Assembly: GCA_002506665.1 (NCBI GenBank)
Contig: DAXZ01000040.1
Location: 706-10,043, forward strand
DNA from: Nitrosopumilus sp. UBA526
Lineage (GTDB): Archaea; Thermoproteota; Nitrososphaeria; Nitrososphaerales; Nitrosopumilaceae
DNA: 9,338 nt
Reading direction: 5' to 3'
Positions 1 through 6,332 of this stretch are shown one piece after another (the stretch's first letter is position 1; each line of letters opens with the position of its first letter). Position numbers and translations under genes: made by a program. The notes under the pieces are model-generated. The model worked only from the letters and a program-made list of their open reading frames with translations, ran no database searches and was not told where the DNA came from.

Positions 1-329
1 GCCTTTGCAGGCTTTGCTCCCTTTTTGTGCAGATAGTATATCACAACAAACTCTGCACCTACAAACATTGGGGTTGTAAATTTAATAAATTCACTGCCAA
101 TCCTAACGCCGACAAGCTTGAAGAAAGAGTCAAAGTTTCCGAGATATATTCGTGTAATGTATGCAAACTTTACTCCCTGAAGACCAAGCTTTATCATCAT
201 GGCAATTACTGCTCCAACAAACGGAAACAGTCCTATTGCCAGTACGTCTTCTGCCTTGATATCAAACTGAAATGAAATGATAAATATGGGAATCAGAGTA
301 ACGGGGATAGTTGCCAGTCTCCAGTTCAT
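1..329 (-). CDS. Flippase-like (UPF0104/LPG synthase TM-type) integral membrane protein, N-terminal part
   Basis: This reading frame runs off the left edge, so only about 109 N-terminal residues are seen. It starts with MNWRLATIPV and has hydrophobic segments at about residues 3-20, 29-48 and 83-100. The stretch around residues 76-104 (VRIGSEF, then TTPMFVGAE, then YYLHKKGAKP) resembles the conserved 'gs.i...TPg..Gge..r...L.k.g' region of the lysylphosphatidylglycerol synthase TM/UPF0104 flippase-like family. Members of that family are multi-pass proteins, some linked to lipid or glycolipid handling (AglD-like proteins in archaea). The substrate cannot be read from this fragment. I chose the ATG at 329 over an in-frame TTG slightly upstream because a TATA-like box at 352-359 sits about 27 nt before it and overlaps the TTG. 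It is transcribed divergently from the GPN GTPase gene. The family call is by motif memory and moderately sure. Confidence 0.62.
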   Translation of the reverse strand, partial: MNWRLATIPVTLIPIFIISFQFDIKAEDVLAIGLFPFVGAVIAMMIKLGLQGVKFAYITRIYLGNFDSFFKLVGVRIGSEFIKFTTPMFVGAEFVVIYYLHKKGAKPAK

Positions 330-351
330 TTGATGGTTTTTTGAGGGATTC

Positions 352-359
352 AAATATGA
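352..359 (-). promoter_or_regulatory. TATA box for the flippase-like gene
   Basis: The minus strand reads TCATATTT, centred about 27 nt before the ATG at 329. That spacing predicts a leaderless transcript. The match to the archaeal consensus is modest, and the call rests mainly on spacing. Confidence 0.45.
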
Positions 360-432
360 AAGTTGAGACAGTCACAGTCAGGCTCCCTAGGCACAATATT
401 TGCAGTTGAACCTAGATCCTCTCCCAAGTTTG

Positions 433-440
433 AAATATAA
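433..440 (+). promoter_or_regulatory. TATA box of the GPN-thrB-queC operon
   Basis: AAATATAA is centred about 27 nt before the TTG start at 464. Transcription would therefore begin at or next to the start codon. No Shine-Dalgarno motif lies between the box and the TTG, which agrees with a leaderless mRNA. The interval 330-463 between the divergent genes holds this box, the opposite-facing TATA box and no convincing gene. Confidence 0.6.
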
Positions 441-463
441 GCAGACAGTCAGGATTAGACGGA

Positions 464-1222
464 TTGAAGAGTATTTTTGTTTCTGGTACTGCAGGTTCCG
501 GTAAATCACTGTTTTCAGCAAGACTGTACGAGCAGTATACCAAGAAAGGGGCATTCACATCCGTACTAAACCTAGACCCCGGCGTGGAGAGTTTGGCATA
601 TGCATGTGATGTTGATGTCAGAGACTATGTGGATTATGTGTCAATCATGCAGCAGTATGAGTTGGGTCCAAACGGAGCCATGGTAATGGCAAACGACCTG
701 ATAGCATCTAAAATAGATGAGATTCAAAATGATATAGACAAGATAAATCCAGACTATCTGATTGTCGATACCCCAGGTCAGATTGAATTGTTTGCGTATC
801 GCGCTAGCGGGCGTTTTATTATAGAGAACATTACATCAGAGGAAAAGTCAAGTGTGTTTCTTTTTGACGGGGCACTAATCAATACTCCAGTAAATTTTGT
901 CTCTATTGCACTTCTTGCCACATCAACAAGACTGCGCTTGAACCTGCCGACAGTAAACGCCCTAACAAAGGCAGACCTGATAGAAGACAAGCTTGAAGAG
1001 GTCTTGAAGTGGTCAACAGACATGCAAGCTCTAGAGAACGCCATATCTAATGATACTGACGGTGATACATATGCTCTAACTACAAATATTCTGCGAGGAC
1101 TAGACTTGGGTGGTTTTGCGCAGGGACTTATTCCCATATCTAACATAACTGGGGACGGTCTTGCAGATATTGAGGGTGCGATAAGCAGAATTCTTAATTT
1201 GGGCGAGGAGGTTGGAGAATAG
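464..1222 (+). CDS. GPN-loop GTPase (archaeal Gpn/ATP_bind_1 family)
   Basis: This is a complete 252-residue small GTPase of the GPN-loop family. The P-loop GTAGSGKS is at residues 8-15, the family-defining Gly-Pro-Asn insert (LGPNG) at 67-71, the switch/G3 motif DTPGQ at 102-106, the base-recognition motif TKAD (a variant of NKxD) at 168-171, and a G5-like SNITGDG near 226-232. Eukaryotic relatives help assemble and import RNA polymerase II; archaeal members are homodimers whose cellular role is poorly defined. The start is TTG, supported by the TATA spacing and by the P-loop beginning at residue 8, where the family has it. It is the first gene of a three-gene operon: its TAG stop directly abuts the TTG of thrB, and its last codons carry the thrB ribosome-binding site. 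The family call is firm; a role in RNA polymerase assembly would be inference. Confidence 0.93.
   Translation: MKSIFVSGTAGSGKSLFSARLYEQYTKKGAFTSVLNLDPGVESLAYACDVDVRDYVDYVSIMQQYELGPNGAMVMANDLIASKIDEIQNDIDKINPDYLIVDTPGQIELFAYRASGRFIIENITSEEKSSVFLFDGALINTPVNFVSIALLATSTRLRLNLPTVNALTKADLIEDKLEEVLKWSTDMQALENAISNDTDGDTYALTTNILRGLDLGGFAQGLIPISNITGDGLADIEGAISRILNLGEEVGE
1205..1212 (+). promoter_or_regulatory. Shine-Dalgarno sequence for thrB
   Basis: GAGGAGGT lies inside the last codons of the GPN GTPase gene, 10 nt before the TTG at 1223. A second purine patch, GGAG, is at 1214-1217. It supports the TTG, which has no in-frame ATG alternative before the substrate motif, and suggests reinitiation or coupled translation. 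Confidence 0.7.
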
Positions 1223-2143
1223 TTGGCATCAAGAGTTATAGTCAGGGCGCCGTCTTCTACTGCAAACTTGGGTCCGGGGTTTGATGTGTTTGGATTGGCA
1301 GTAGACGCGTTTTATGATACAGTCACGCTGACAAAGACTAGAGATGCAACTAGAATAATAACAGATGATGATGTCCCTACAGATCCTAAAAAGAACACGG
1401 CAGGACTAGTTGTAAAAAAGATGCAGAGAAAGTTCGGGATTGATGGAGGCATCAGAGTCAGTATCAGAAAAGGCGTTCCTGTGGGATTTGGAATGGGGAG
1501 TAGTGCGGCATCAGCTGCTGCAGCTGCTGTTGCATTTGATAGATTATTTGAATTAGGACTAGATGAAAATTCACTGGTAGAATTTGCAGGAGCAGGAGAG
1601 GAGGCAAGTGCCGGAACGATACACTATGATAACGTTGCCGCATCAGTTTTGGGCGGCTTTGTGATAGTTAGAACTAGACCTCTAGATGTAATAAGGATAA
1701 GACCGCCTGCTGACCTTAGAATGTGCATTGCCATACCAACGATTAGTGTTCCAAAGAAAAAGACCGAGGTATCAAGGGGAGTGATTCCAAAAAAGATCAG
1801 ATTCACCGATAGTGTCTTGAATCTATCAAATGCCGCTACAATGGTGGCGGGATTTATGAGAAAGGATTCTCATCTGATTGGTGATGCCATAAGAGATGTG
1901 ATAGTAGAGCCTGCAAGGCAGCACATGATTCCGGGGTTTGCCAAGGTTAAACAAAACGCCATAAAGGCAGGGGCACTAGGTGTTACCATCAGTGGTGCGG
2001 GGCCCTCGGTGATTGCGTTTTCAGACAATACAGCTGACTTGAAAAAGATTAGCTTGGCCATGTCAAAGGGGTTTGCGACAGCCGATACGAAATCTCAGAC
2101 CATAATTTGCAAGCCAAGCCGAGGGGCTGTAGGCAGATTATGA
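1223..2143 (+). CDS. thrB: Homoserine kinase (GHMP kinase family)
   Basis: This 306-residue cytosolic enzyme would phosphorylate L-homoserine with ATP to O-phosphohomoserine, the step before threonine synthase. It has the three GHMP motifs: the N-terminal substrate motif ANLGPGFD (residues 14-21), the Gly/Ser-rich phosphate-binding loop VPVGFGMGSSAASA (85-98), and the C-terminal GVTISGAGPSVIAF (253-266). The ThrB-type signatures HYDNVA (134-139) and EPAR (229-232) separate it from mevalonate, shikimate and galactokinase relatives. Length matches the family. The TTG start directly follows the GPN GTPase stop, and the gene ends in an ATGA overlap with queC, so the three are almost certainly co-transcribed. 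No metabolic link to either neighbour is obvious. The stretch at about 178-192 is rich in Lys and looks like a surface loop. Confidence 0.93.
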   Translation: MASRVIVRAPSSTANLGPGFDVFGLAVDAFYDTVTLTKTRDATRIITDDDVPTDPKKNTAGLVVKKMQRKFGIDGGIRVSIRKGVPVGFGMGSSAASAAAAAVAFDRLFELGLDENSLVEFAGAGEEASAGTIHYDNVAASVLGGFVIVRTRPLDVIRIRPPADLRMCIAIPTISVPKKKTEVSRGVIPKKIRFTDSVLNLSNAATMVAGFMRKDSHLIGDAIRDVIVEPARQHMIPGFAKVKQNAIKAGALGVTISGAGPSVIAFSDNTADLKKISLAMSKGFATADTKSQTIICKPSRGAVGRL

Positions 2144-2814
2144 AAAAGGCAGTAATTGTTTTGAGTGGAGGACTTGATTCTGTGTGTGCTGCCGCATACC
2201 TAAAGTCAAGATACGAGTTGTACGGTATTACGTTCTCATATGGACAAAAGGCAGATAGGGAGGTCACATATGCAAAGTCTTTTGCAAAAAAGTTGGGATT
2301 AACAAAGCACAAGACAGTTGATATTGGCTTTATGAGAGATTTGTACGGGGATTCCAATGCTCTGACCAGCTCTAAAAGGGAGATTCCCGGCAAGTTTGAT
2401 TACTCGATAGTAGTACCAATCAGAAATGCAGTCTTTTTGTCAATTGCCTCTGCATGGGCATTTACACTTGATGCCTCACTAGTGGCATATGGTGCCCATA
2501 CAGGTGACCGGCATTATCCAGACTGCAGGCCAGTCTTTGCAAAAAAGCTAGAGACTGCATTTAATCAGGGAGAGATTGATGGGATAAAGTCAGGACTGCG
2601 GCAAGACATAGAGATTTGGTCACCGTATAGAATCAGACTATCAAAAAGTGATCTGCTAAAAACAGGAATGTCTGTTTTGGGTGATTCTATCTTTAAGACA
2701 TGGAGCTGTTATTACAATAAAAAATATCATTGTGGAGTATGTGAGTCTTGTAACAACAGACAAGCTGCATTTCATAAAGCTGGCATTACAGACAAGACAA
2801 AATATCTCAGCTAG
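2140..2814 (+). CDS. queC: 7-cyano-7-deazaguanine (preQ0) synthase QueC
   Basis: This 224-residue PP-loop ATPase converts 7-carboxy-7-deazaguanine to preQ0 with ATP and ammonia. In archaea preQ0 is placed at G15 of tRNA and becomes archaeosine. The PP-loop SGGLDS is at residues 9-14, the VPIRNAVFL block near 92-100, and the substrate-site stretch GAHTGDRHYPDCRP near 118-131. The C-terminal zinc site has Cys190, Cys198, Cys201 and Cys204 (SC...HCGVCESC). I chose the ATG at 2140, which overlaps the thrB TGA as ATGA, because the hydrophobic strand before the PP-loop (KKAVIVLSGG) begins immediately there. The frame stays open a little further upstream, but that would add unlikely residues. A weak GAGGGG is at 2121-2126. 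It is the last gene of the operon and shares a palindromic CTAG with the stop of the opposite-strand gene. No other archaeosine gene is in the window. Confidence 0.94.
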   Translation: MKKAVIVLSGGLDSVCAAAYLKSRYELYGITFSYGQKADREVTYAKSFAKKLGLTKHKTVDIGFMRDLYGDSNALTSSKREIPGKFDYSIVVPIRNAVFLSIASAWAFTLDASLVAYGAHTGDRHYPDCRPVFAKKLETAFNQGEIDGIKSGLRQDIEIWSPYRIRLSKSDLLKTGMSVLGDSIFKTWSCYYNKKYHCGVCESCNNRQAAFHKAGITDKTKYLS

Positions 2815-3062
2815 TATTTGTTTCTGAGAATCTTCTTTTTTAGAATCATGCCTCTGATTCCAATATACCAGACTAGAAAGAATACACCGACAAGTCCCAT
2901 AAACATATAGTTTTGAACCTCTGGATCTAGTTCCACAAAAGAGTCAGTTATCTGGCTTGATATAACCAATGAGATTGCAAGTACAATTATACATTCAATG
3001 GCATACCATGTCCAGTTAGGCCAGGATTCCTTTGGGATGTGAATGTATGGATTTGCCCCCAT
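2811..3062 (-). CDS. Small two-helix membrane protein, unknown function
   Basis: This encodes 83 residues I do not recognise as a named family. Two hydrophobic segments lie at about residues 20-38 and 52-70. They are separated by an acidic loop (SSQITDSFVELDPEVQN), and the protein ends in a Lys/Arg-rich tail (KKKILRNKY). By the positive-inside rule both ends face the cytoplasm and the acidic loop faces out. The N-terminus is rich in Trp, Pro and Tyr. I chose the ATG at 3062 over an in-frame TTG at 3074 because the TATA-like box centred near 3090 is about 28 nt from the ATG but only about 16 nt from the TTG. Its TAG stop overlaps the queC TAG on the other strand. It lies just downstream of glyS but has its own promoter. 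A real gene is likely; the function is open. Confidence 0.72.
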   Translation of the reverse strand: MGANPYIHIPKESWPNWTWYAIECIIVLAISLVISSQITDSFVELDPEVQNYMFMGLVGVFFLVWYIGIRGMILKKKILRNKY

Positions 3063-3085
3063 GACTGTGATCAAAGATATTGGCT

Positions 3086-3096
3086 ATTTAATTTTT
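3086..3096 (-). promoter_or_regulatory. TATA box of the small membrane protein gene
   Basis: The minus strand reads AAAATTAAATA here, about 28 nt before the ATG at 3062. It sits in the short gap after the glyS stop, so the small gene can be transcribed independently of glyS, and it decides between two candidate starts. Confidence 0.5.
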
Positions 3097-3120
3097 CAGT
3101 ATTGGTATCATGTGTGTAAT

Positions 3121-4575
3121 CTAGGGAAATGCAATTGATTCAGATATTGTAGACCCGAGTTCGGATATTTTTATCCTGCTTTGCTCCATCGAATCTCTCA
3201 TTCTAATTGTTACGGTATCGTCTTTGAGGCTCTGATGATCAACTGTGATTGCAAAGGGAGCACCAACCTCATCTAGTCTTCTGTATCTTCTTCCTATTGC
3301 GCCCGAGTGATCCAAGAACGCATCACATCTTTTCTTGATTTGAGAAAAGACATCATCAGTCTTTTCTCTAAGACCGTCTTTTTTGACCAGAGACAAGACC
3401 CCAACATGAATGGGAGCCAGATATGGTTTGAGTGACAGGACCGTCCTGTCATTTTCAGTATCCTCTCTCAAGCTGTGCTCTAAAATAGTATAGAGACTTC
3501 GGTCGATTCCCATCGAGATCTCAAATACGTGTGGCAGTACTTTTTCATCGCCATCCATTACCTCAAATTTTTGTTTGCTTTTCTTGGAGTGGTTTGACAG
3601 ATCATAGTCTGAACGATAGTTGCATGCAACAAGCTCAAGCCAGCCAAGTGTGGTCTCTACCTCAAAATCAAATGCGACTGCCGCATAGAACGCCTTCTCC
3701 TTGTCACCTAGTTTTCTAAACCTGGTTTTTGTAATGTCAATGCCTGTCTTTGCATAAAATTCTGTCAGGATTCCCAGATAATATGCAACAAATTTGTTTG
3801 GAACTAAAGATTCAGCAGCTTCCTTGCATGTCATGGAGACTGGGTCGCCGTCTGTTTGAACTCGGATTATGACATCTTGAATCTCTGAGAATTTATCTAC
3901 AGCATCTAGTTTTGCAGGATTGCAAAACACCTCTATCTCTGCCTGATAGAACTCGCGTAGTCGTAGCAAGCTCTGTCTTGGTGCAATCTCGTTTCTGAAA
4001 CTCTTTCCTACCTGTGCTATACCTAGAGGAAGCTTGCCTCTCATTGTCTTGTATAGTCTAGGAAAATCCACAAAGATTGATTGACATGTCTCTGGTCGTA
4101 GATATGCCTCGTCTTTTTCAGGCCCTATTCCAACTTTGAACATCATGTTAAAGTTCTCCGTCTTGCCAAAGTTTCCGTTACACTTTGGACATTTGATGTT
4201 GTTATGCGATATTGTATCATCAAACTCGGTCAGTTCTGCGCTTTCTGGGATGGTTATCTGTACAGTCTCTGCAATTGTTCTGTCTGCCCTGTACGTAGAG
4301 TTGCATTTGGTACATTTTATTATCGGGTCAGCAAAGTTTCCTAGATGGCCTGATGCCTCAAAGACTGACTTTGACATTATTTGGGAACCATCAATCTCAA
4401 GCATCTCATCTCTGCGGACTAGCTCCCTTCTCCACAACTCTAGAAACTTGTTCTTTAGGCCAACCCCGGATGGGCCGTACTCCCAGAACCCAGCTTGGGC
4501 GTCTGCATAAATCTCACAGCTGGGAAAGTAAAATCCACGTTCAAGTGCTAGTTTCATTACTGTCTCATAATTCAT
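3121..4575 (-). CDS. glyS: Glycyl-tRNA synthetase, archaeal/eukaryotic alpha2 type
   Basis: This 484-residue class II synthetase charges tRNA-Gly with glycine. The N-terminal catalytic region opens with FYFPSCEIY and the WEYGPSG signature (31-37). An insert carries two CxxC pairs, Cys88/Cys91 and Cys129/Cys132, a likely zinc ribbon. RPETCQSIFVDF at 160-171 is the family 'RPETAQGIFVNF' block with Cys and Ser in place of the usual Ala and Gly. Motif 2 (GKSFRNEIAPRQ) is at 190-201, and motif 3 (MGIDRSLYTIL) at 355-365. The anticodon-binding domain covers about 385-475. The length is slightly short for the family. The ATG at 4575 has an excellent Shine-Dalgarno 7 nt upstream. The gene follows nfo after 31 nt with no clear promoter between, so they probably form an operon. 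The identification is secure. Confidence 0.96.
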   Translation of the reverse strand: MNYETVMKLALERGFYFPSCEIYADAQAGFWEYGPSGVGLKNKFLELWRRELVRRDEMLEIDGSQIMSKSVFEASGHLGNFADPIIKCTKCNSTYRADRTIAETVQITIPESAELTEFDDTISHNNIKCPKCNGNFGKTENFNMMFKVGIGPEKDEAYLRPETCQSIFVDFPRLYKTMRGKLPLGIAQVGKSFRNEIAPRQSLLRLREFYQAEIEVFCNPAKLDAVDKFSEIQDVIIRVQTDGDPVSMTCKEAAESLVPNKFVAYYLGILTEFYAKTGIDITKTRFRKLGDKEKAFYAAVAFDFEVETTLGWLELVACNYRSDYDLSNHSKKSKQKFEVMDGDEKVLPHVFEISMGIDRSLYTILEHSLREDTENDRTVLSLKPYLAPIHVGVLSLVKKDGLREKTDDVFSQIKKRCDAFLDHSGAIGRRYRRLDEVGAPFAITVDHQSLKDDTVTIRMRDSMEQSRIKISELGSTISESIAFP

Positions 4576-4582
4576 TGCTTTT

Positions 4583-4589
4583 CCTCCTC
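4583..4589 (-). promoter_or_regulatory. Strong Shine-Dalgarno sequence for glyS
   Basis: The minus strand reads GAGGAGG, 7 nt before the ATG at 4575. This is the best ribosome-binding site in the window. It fits glyS being translated as the internal gene of a message that starts at nfo. Confidence 0.8.
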
Positions 4590-4606
4590 AACTATAGAAT
4601 AAATCT

Positions 4607-5446
4607 CTACGCAAATCCCTTGGCCACCCTGATGTTCTCAAAGTCATCTCGGTCATCATCAATAGGGGTCTCCAAAATTATGGGAATCTTTTTCTTGTTG
4701 GCAAATTTTACAACTGCAGATATTCCTTCTTTGCCTATCCCGCCGAGTCCTAGATGGTAATGTCTATCAAGATTACAGCCAAGTTCCCCTCTTGCGTCAT
4801 TTAGATGAAGAATCTTTAGATTTTCTAGTCCTACATGCAGATCAAACTCGGAGAAGGTCTTCTCTACGTCCTTTTTGGTCTTTAGATCATATCCTGCAAC
4901 AAATGCATGGCAGGTGTCTAGACAGATGCCAAACTTTTTTGCAGGTTTTAGCTGTTTAAAGATCTCGCCGAGCTGTTTAAAATCAGAGCCGACAGAATTT
5001 TTTTGCCCTGCAGTATTCTCCAATAATATGATTACATCATTTTTTGTTTCTCCTGCCTTGGTTAGTCCCTCCACGAGTCTCTTGATTCCTGCCTCCTCAC
5101 CGGTTCCTAGATGACTGCCAAGATGTGTTACAAGATATGGAATTCCTAGCTGGGCACAACGCTTGACCTCATCAATCAAAGTTTGAACAGACTTTGCAAA
5201 TCCATCATCCTTGGGCGTTGCAAGGTTTGGTAGATACGGCATATGTGCACACGTTGCTAGTCTGTCAATCTTGCTTGCCTGTAGTTTTGATTTAAAGGTG
5301 CCAATGTCTTCTGGCACGAGTTCTTTGGCATGCCAGCCTCTTGGATTTCTGGTAAATATCTGAAATGCAGAGCATTCTCGTTCTACGGCATTATCCACTG
5401 ACTTGTCAATAGAGCCTGATATTGAGACATGACAACCAATCTGCAT
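4607..5446 (-). CDS. nfo: Endonuclease IV (AP endonuclease family 2)
   Basis: This 279-residue TIM-barrel enzyme belongs to base-excision repair: it cleaves DNA 5' to abasic sites and trims blocked 3' ends, using a trinuclear zinc cluster. Visible family motifs are the N-terminal IGCHVSISGSI (residues 3-13), FQIFTRNPRGW (near 40-50, the usual QiFt.nPr), THLGSH (His/Gly cluster), LLENTAGQ, the GICLDTCHAF motif, HLNDARGELG with the following DRHYHLGLG motif, and the C-terminal LETP. These include the expected His, Glu and Asp metal ligands. I chose the ATG at 5446: the frame stays open 11 codons further, but a TATA-like box about 27 nt before this ATG would lie inside that extension, and family homology starts here. 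It is first in an operon with glyS. The length is typical and the call is secure. Confidence 0.95.
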   Translation of the reverse strand: MQIGCHVSISGSIDKSVDNAVERECSAFQIFTRNPRGWHAKELVPEDIGTFKSKLQASKIDRLATCAHMPYLPNLATPKDDGFAKSVQTLIDEVKRCAQLGIPYLVTHLGSHLGTGEEAGIKRLVEGLTKAGETKNDVIILLENTAGQKNSVGSDFKQLGEIFKQLKPAKKFGICLDTCHAFVAGYDLKTKKDVEKTFSEFDLHVGLENLKILHLNDARGELGCNLDRHYHLGLGGIGKEGISAVVKFANKKKIPIILETPIDDDRDDFENIRVAKGFA

Positions 5447-5467
5447 AGTTACAATTTTCTCAAAACA

Positions 5468-5476
5468 TAATTTAAA
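5468..5476 (-). promoter_or_regulatory. TATA box of the nfo-glyS operon
   Basis: The minus strand reads TTTAAATTA, centred about 27 nt before the nfo ATG at 5446. This predicts a leaderless transcript starting at or beside the ATG. It lies just downstream of the tRNA-Leu 3' end. Confidence 0.6.
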
Positions 5477-5509
5477 CACTATTTTTTACATGAATCAAAA
5501 TTTGTGTAG

Positions 5510-5594
5510 TGCGGGAGGCGGGATTTGAACCCGCGAACTCCTAAGAGATAAGGATCTGAACCTTACACCGTTGACCGGGCTGGGCGACCCCCGC
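5510..5594 (-). tRNA. tRNA-Leu (anticodon CAG), class II, no intron
   Basis: The 85-nt cloverleaf folds by eye. The acceptor stem GCGGGGG pairs with CTCCCGC through one G-U, with discriminator A73. The anticodon stem TAAGG/CCTTA holds the 7-nt loop TTCAGAT with anticodon CAG, which reads CUG leucine codons. The variable arm is long, 14 nt with a CTC/GAG stem, as expected for tRNA-Leu. The T arm is GCGGG-TTCAAAT-CCCGC. The D stem is weak: G10-U25, C11-G24 and C12-G23 pair, while 13/22 is a C-C mismatch, which is normal in class II tRNAs. A14, G18-G19 and G15 are in place; G15 is the usual archaeosine site, a possible link to queC. CCA is not encoded. The anticodon loop has normal size, so no canonical intron is present. 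An AT-rich CTTATTCTAG about 25 nt upstream could be its TATA element. Confidence 0.95.
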
Positions 5595-5595
5595 A

Positions 5596-5715
5596 TTAGA
5601 AAACTCCGAGATCTAGAATAAGTTTCTTTATTTCAAGTTCAGCATCAGTGAGATCATGTTTTAAAAAATCAATATGTTTTGAAGCAGGATTCAAAGAATA
5701 ATCAAAAAGACAAGC
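5596..5715 (-). pseudogene. Possible 3' fragment of a disrupted gene next to tRNA-Leu
   Basis: The minus strand reads about 38 protein-like codons (..DYSLNPASK, then HIDFLKHDLTDAELEIK, then KLILDLGVF) ending in TAA one base before the tRNA 5' end. The charged, amphipathic composition looks like the C-terminus of a real protein. Upstream the frame continues only as the antisense of the IS110 remnant, with no plausible start of its own. I infer that the mobile element or a deletion removed the rest of the gene. I do not recognise the family. The alternative is a chance open frame, which cannot be excluded at this length. Confidence 0.35.
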
Positions 5716-5718
5716 AGT

Positions 5719-6119
5719 ATATGGTATGTGGGAATTGATGCACACAAGAACTTTCTTCAGATAGAGGCAATGGATAGGGATGGCAAGGTTTGGTTTGCCC
5801 AAAAGATCACAAATACACACAAGGATATACGCAGAGTATTTTCCAAACTCCCAAAAGACTTACTGTGTGTTACATACCTTATTTGGCCTGTTGTAAGTCG
5901 TGTTACCATTGATTTTCTTGATCTATAGAGTATCATTTGCAGTACGTTTAAAATTAGGACGAACTAATTTCCGTACAGCACAAAGAAGGCCTGTATAGAA
6001 AAAAGATTAAGAAGATAAGGTGCCAATAATAGACAAGCTGGAAAGATGGCGGAGATGCAACACGCTGAAAGTTTACATAGATGATCTAGAGGCTAAACTC
6101 ATACAAAAAAAGATTAGTG
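5719..6119 (+). pseudogene. Degraded IS110-family transposase remnant
   Basis: The plus strand reads WYVGIDAHKNFLQIEAMD followed by QKITNTHKDIRR and FSKLPKD, up to about 5863. This is the N-terminus of an IS110-family DEDD transposase; the Asp in GID is the first catalytic acidic residue of the RuvC-like domain. Homology then fades and a TAG stops the frame at 5926. Two further pieces in other frames look like later parts of the same protein: a basic VRLKLGRTNFRTAQ stretch near 5940-5985 and LERWRRCNTLKVYIDDLEAK near 6035-6095. About 80 or more middle residues and the whole C-terminal half, with the catalytic Ser, are missing. An ATA where ATG would be expected before TGG-TAT-GTG suggests that even the start is lost. 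The element cannot move by itself. The N-terminal match is confident; the two later pieces are tentative. No complete ends or bridge RNA region can be recognised. Confidence 0.7.
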
Positions 6120-6332
6120 GATATCATCCACAGCCCAATCTGTACGAATTTCGTCCACATCTAGGGTATTGTATTTTTTATCTAGCGGATGTACACTAAC
6201 CGCAGAAGAACTAAACAAATATGCAATATCAGTACCTACATCAGACGAAACATTAGGAGCGTTGTAACTAGTATGATAAGAATACTGACCAACAAGAGGT
6301 GAAGTATCATCAATATACCAAAATGGTCTCAA
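6117..6332 (-). pseudogene. Downstream part of the TAG-interrupted secreted protein gene
   Basis: These 72 codons continue in the same frame directly after the TAG at 6335-6333 and end at a TAA (6116-6114) beside the IS110 remnant. The product would be LRPFWYIDDTSPLVGQ followed by a Ser/Tyr/Asp-rich stretch and EIRTDWAVDDIH. It is acidic and has no membrane segment, as expected for the outer part of an exported protein. There is no plausible start apart from a TTG touching the stop, and no Shine-Dalgarno. I read it as the original C-terminal third of the gene at 6333-6830. Its present end may itself be altered by the insertion. Independent translation is possible but less likely. Confidence 0.5.

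Noticed and set aside
27..275. 82-codon plus-strand open frame at the left edge
   Set aside because: It is the antisense of the flippase-like membrane protein frame and has an unnatural Lys/Cys/Tyr-rich composition.
2107..2139. Upstream extension of queC
   Set aside because: The frame is open here, but the overlap with thrB would be much longer, the extra residues do not fit the family, and ATGA coupling at 2140 gives the normal N-terminus.
5510..5594. tRNA-Leu as integration site for a mobile island
   Set aside because: Integrases usually use the tRNA 3' half, and here the 3' end faces nfo while the decayed region lies on the 5' side. I found no repeated copy of the tRNA 3' end and no integrase.
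5620..5633. 14-bp direct repeat AAGTTTCTTTATTT, also at 7391-7404
   Set aside because: It brackets the decay island and was considered as target duplication or element ends, but it is very AT-rich, short, and includes TATA-like sequence at the second copy. Chance is a fair explanation.
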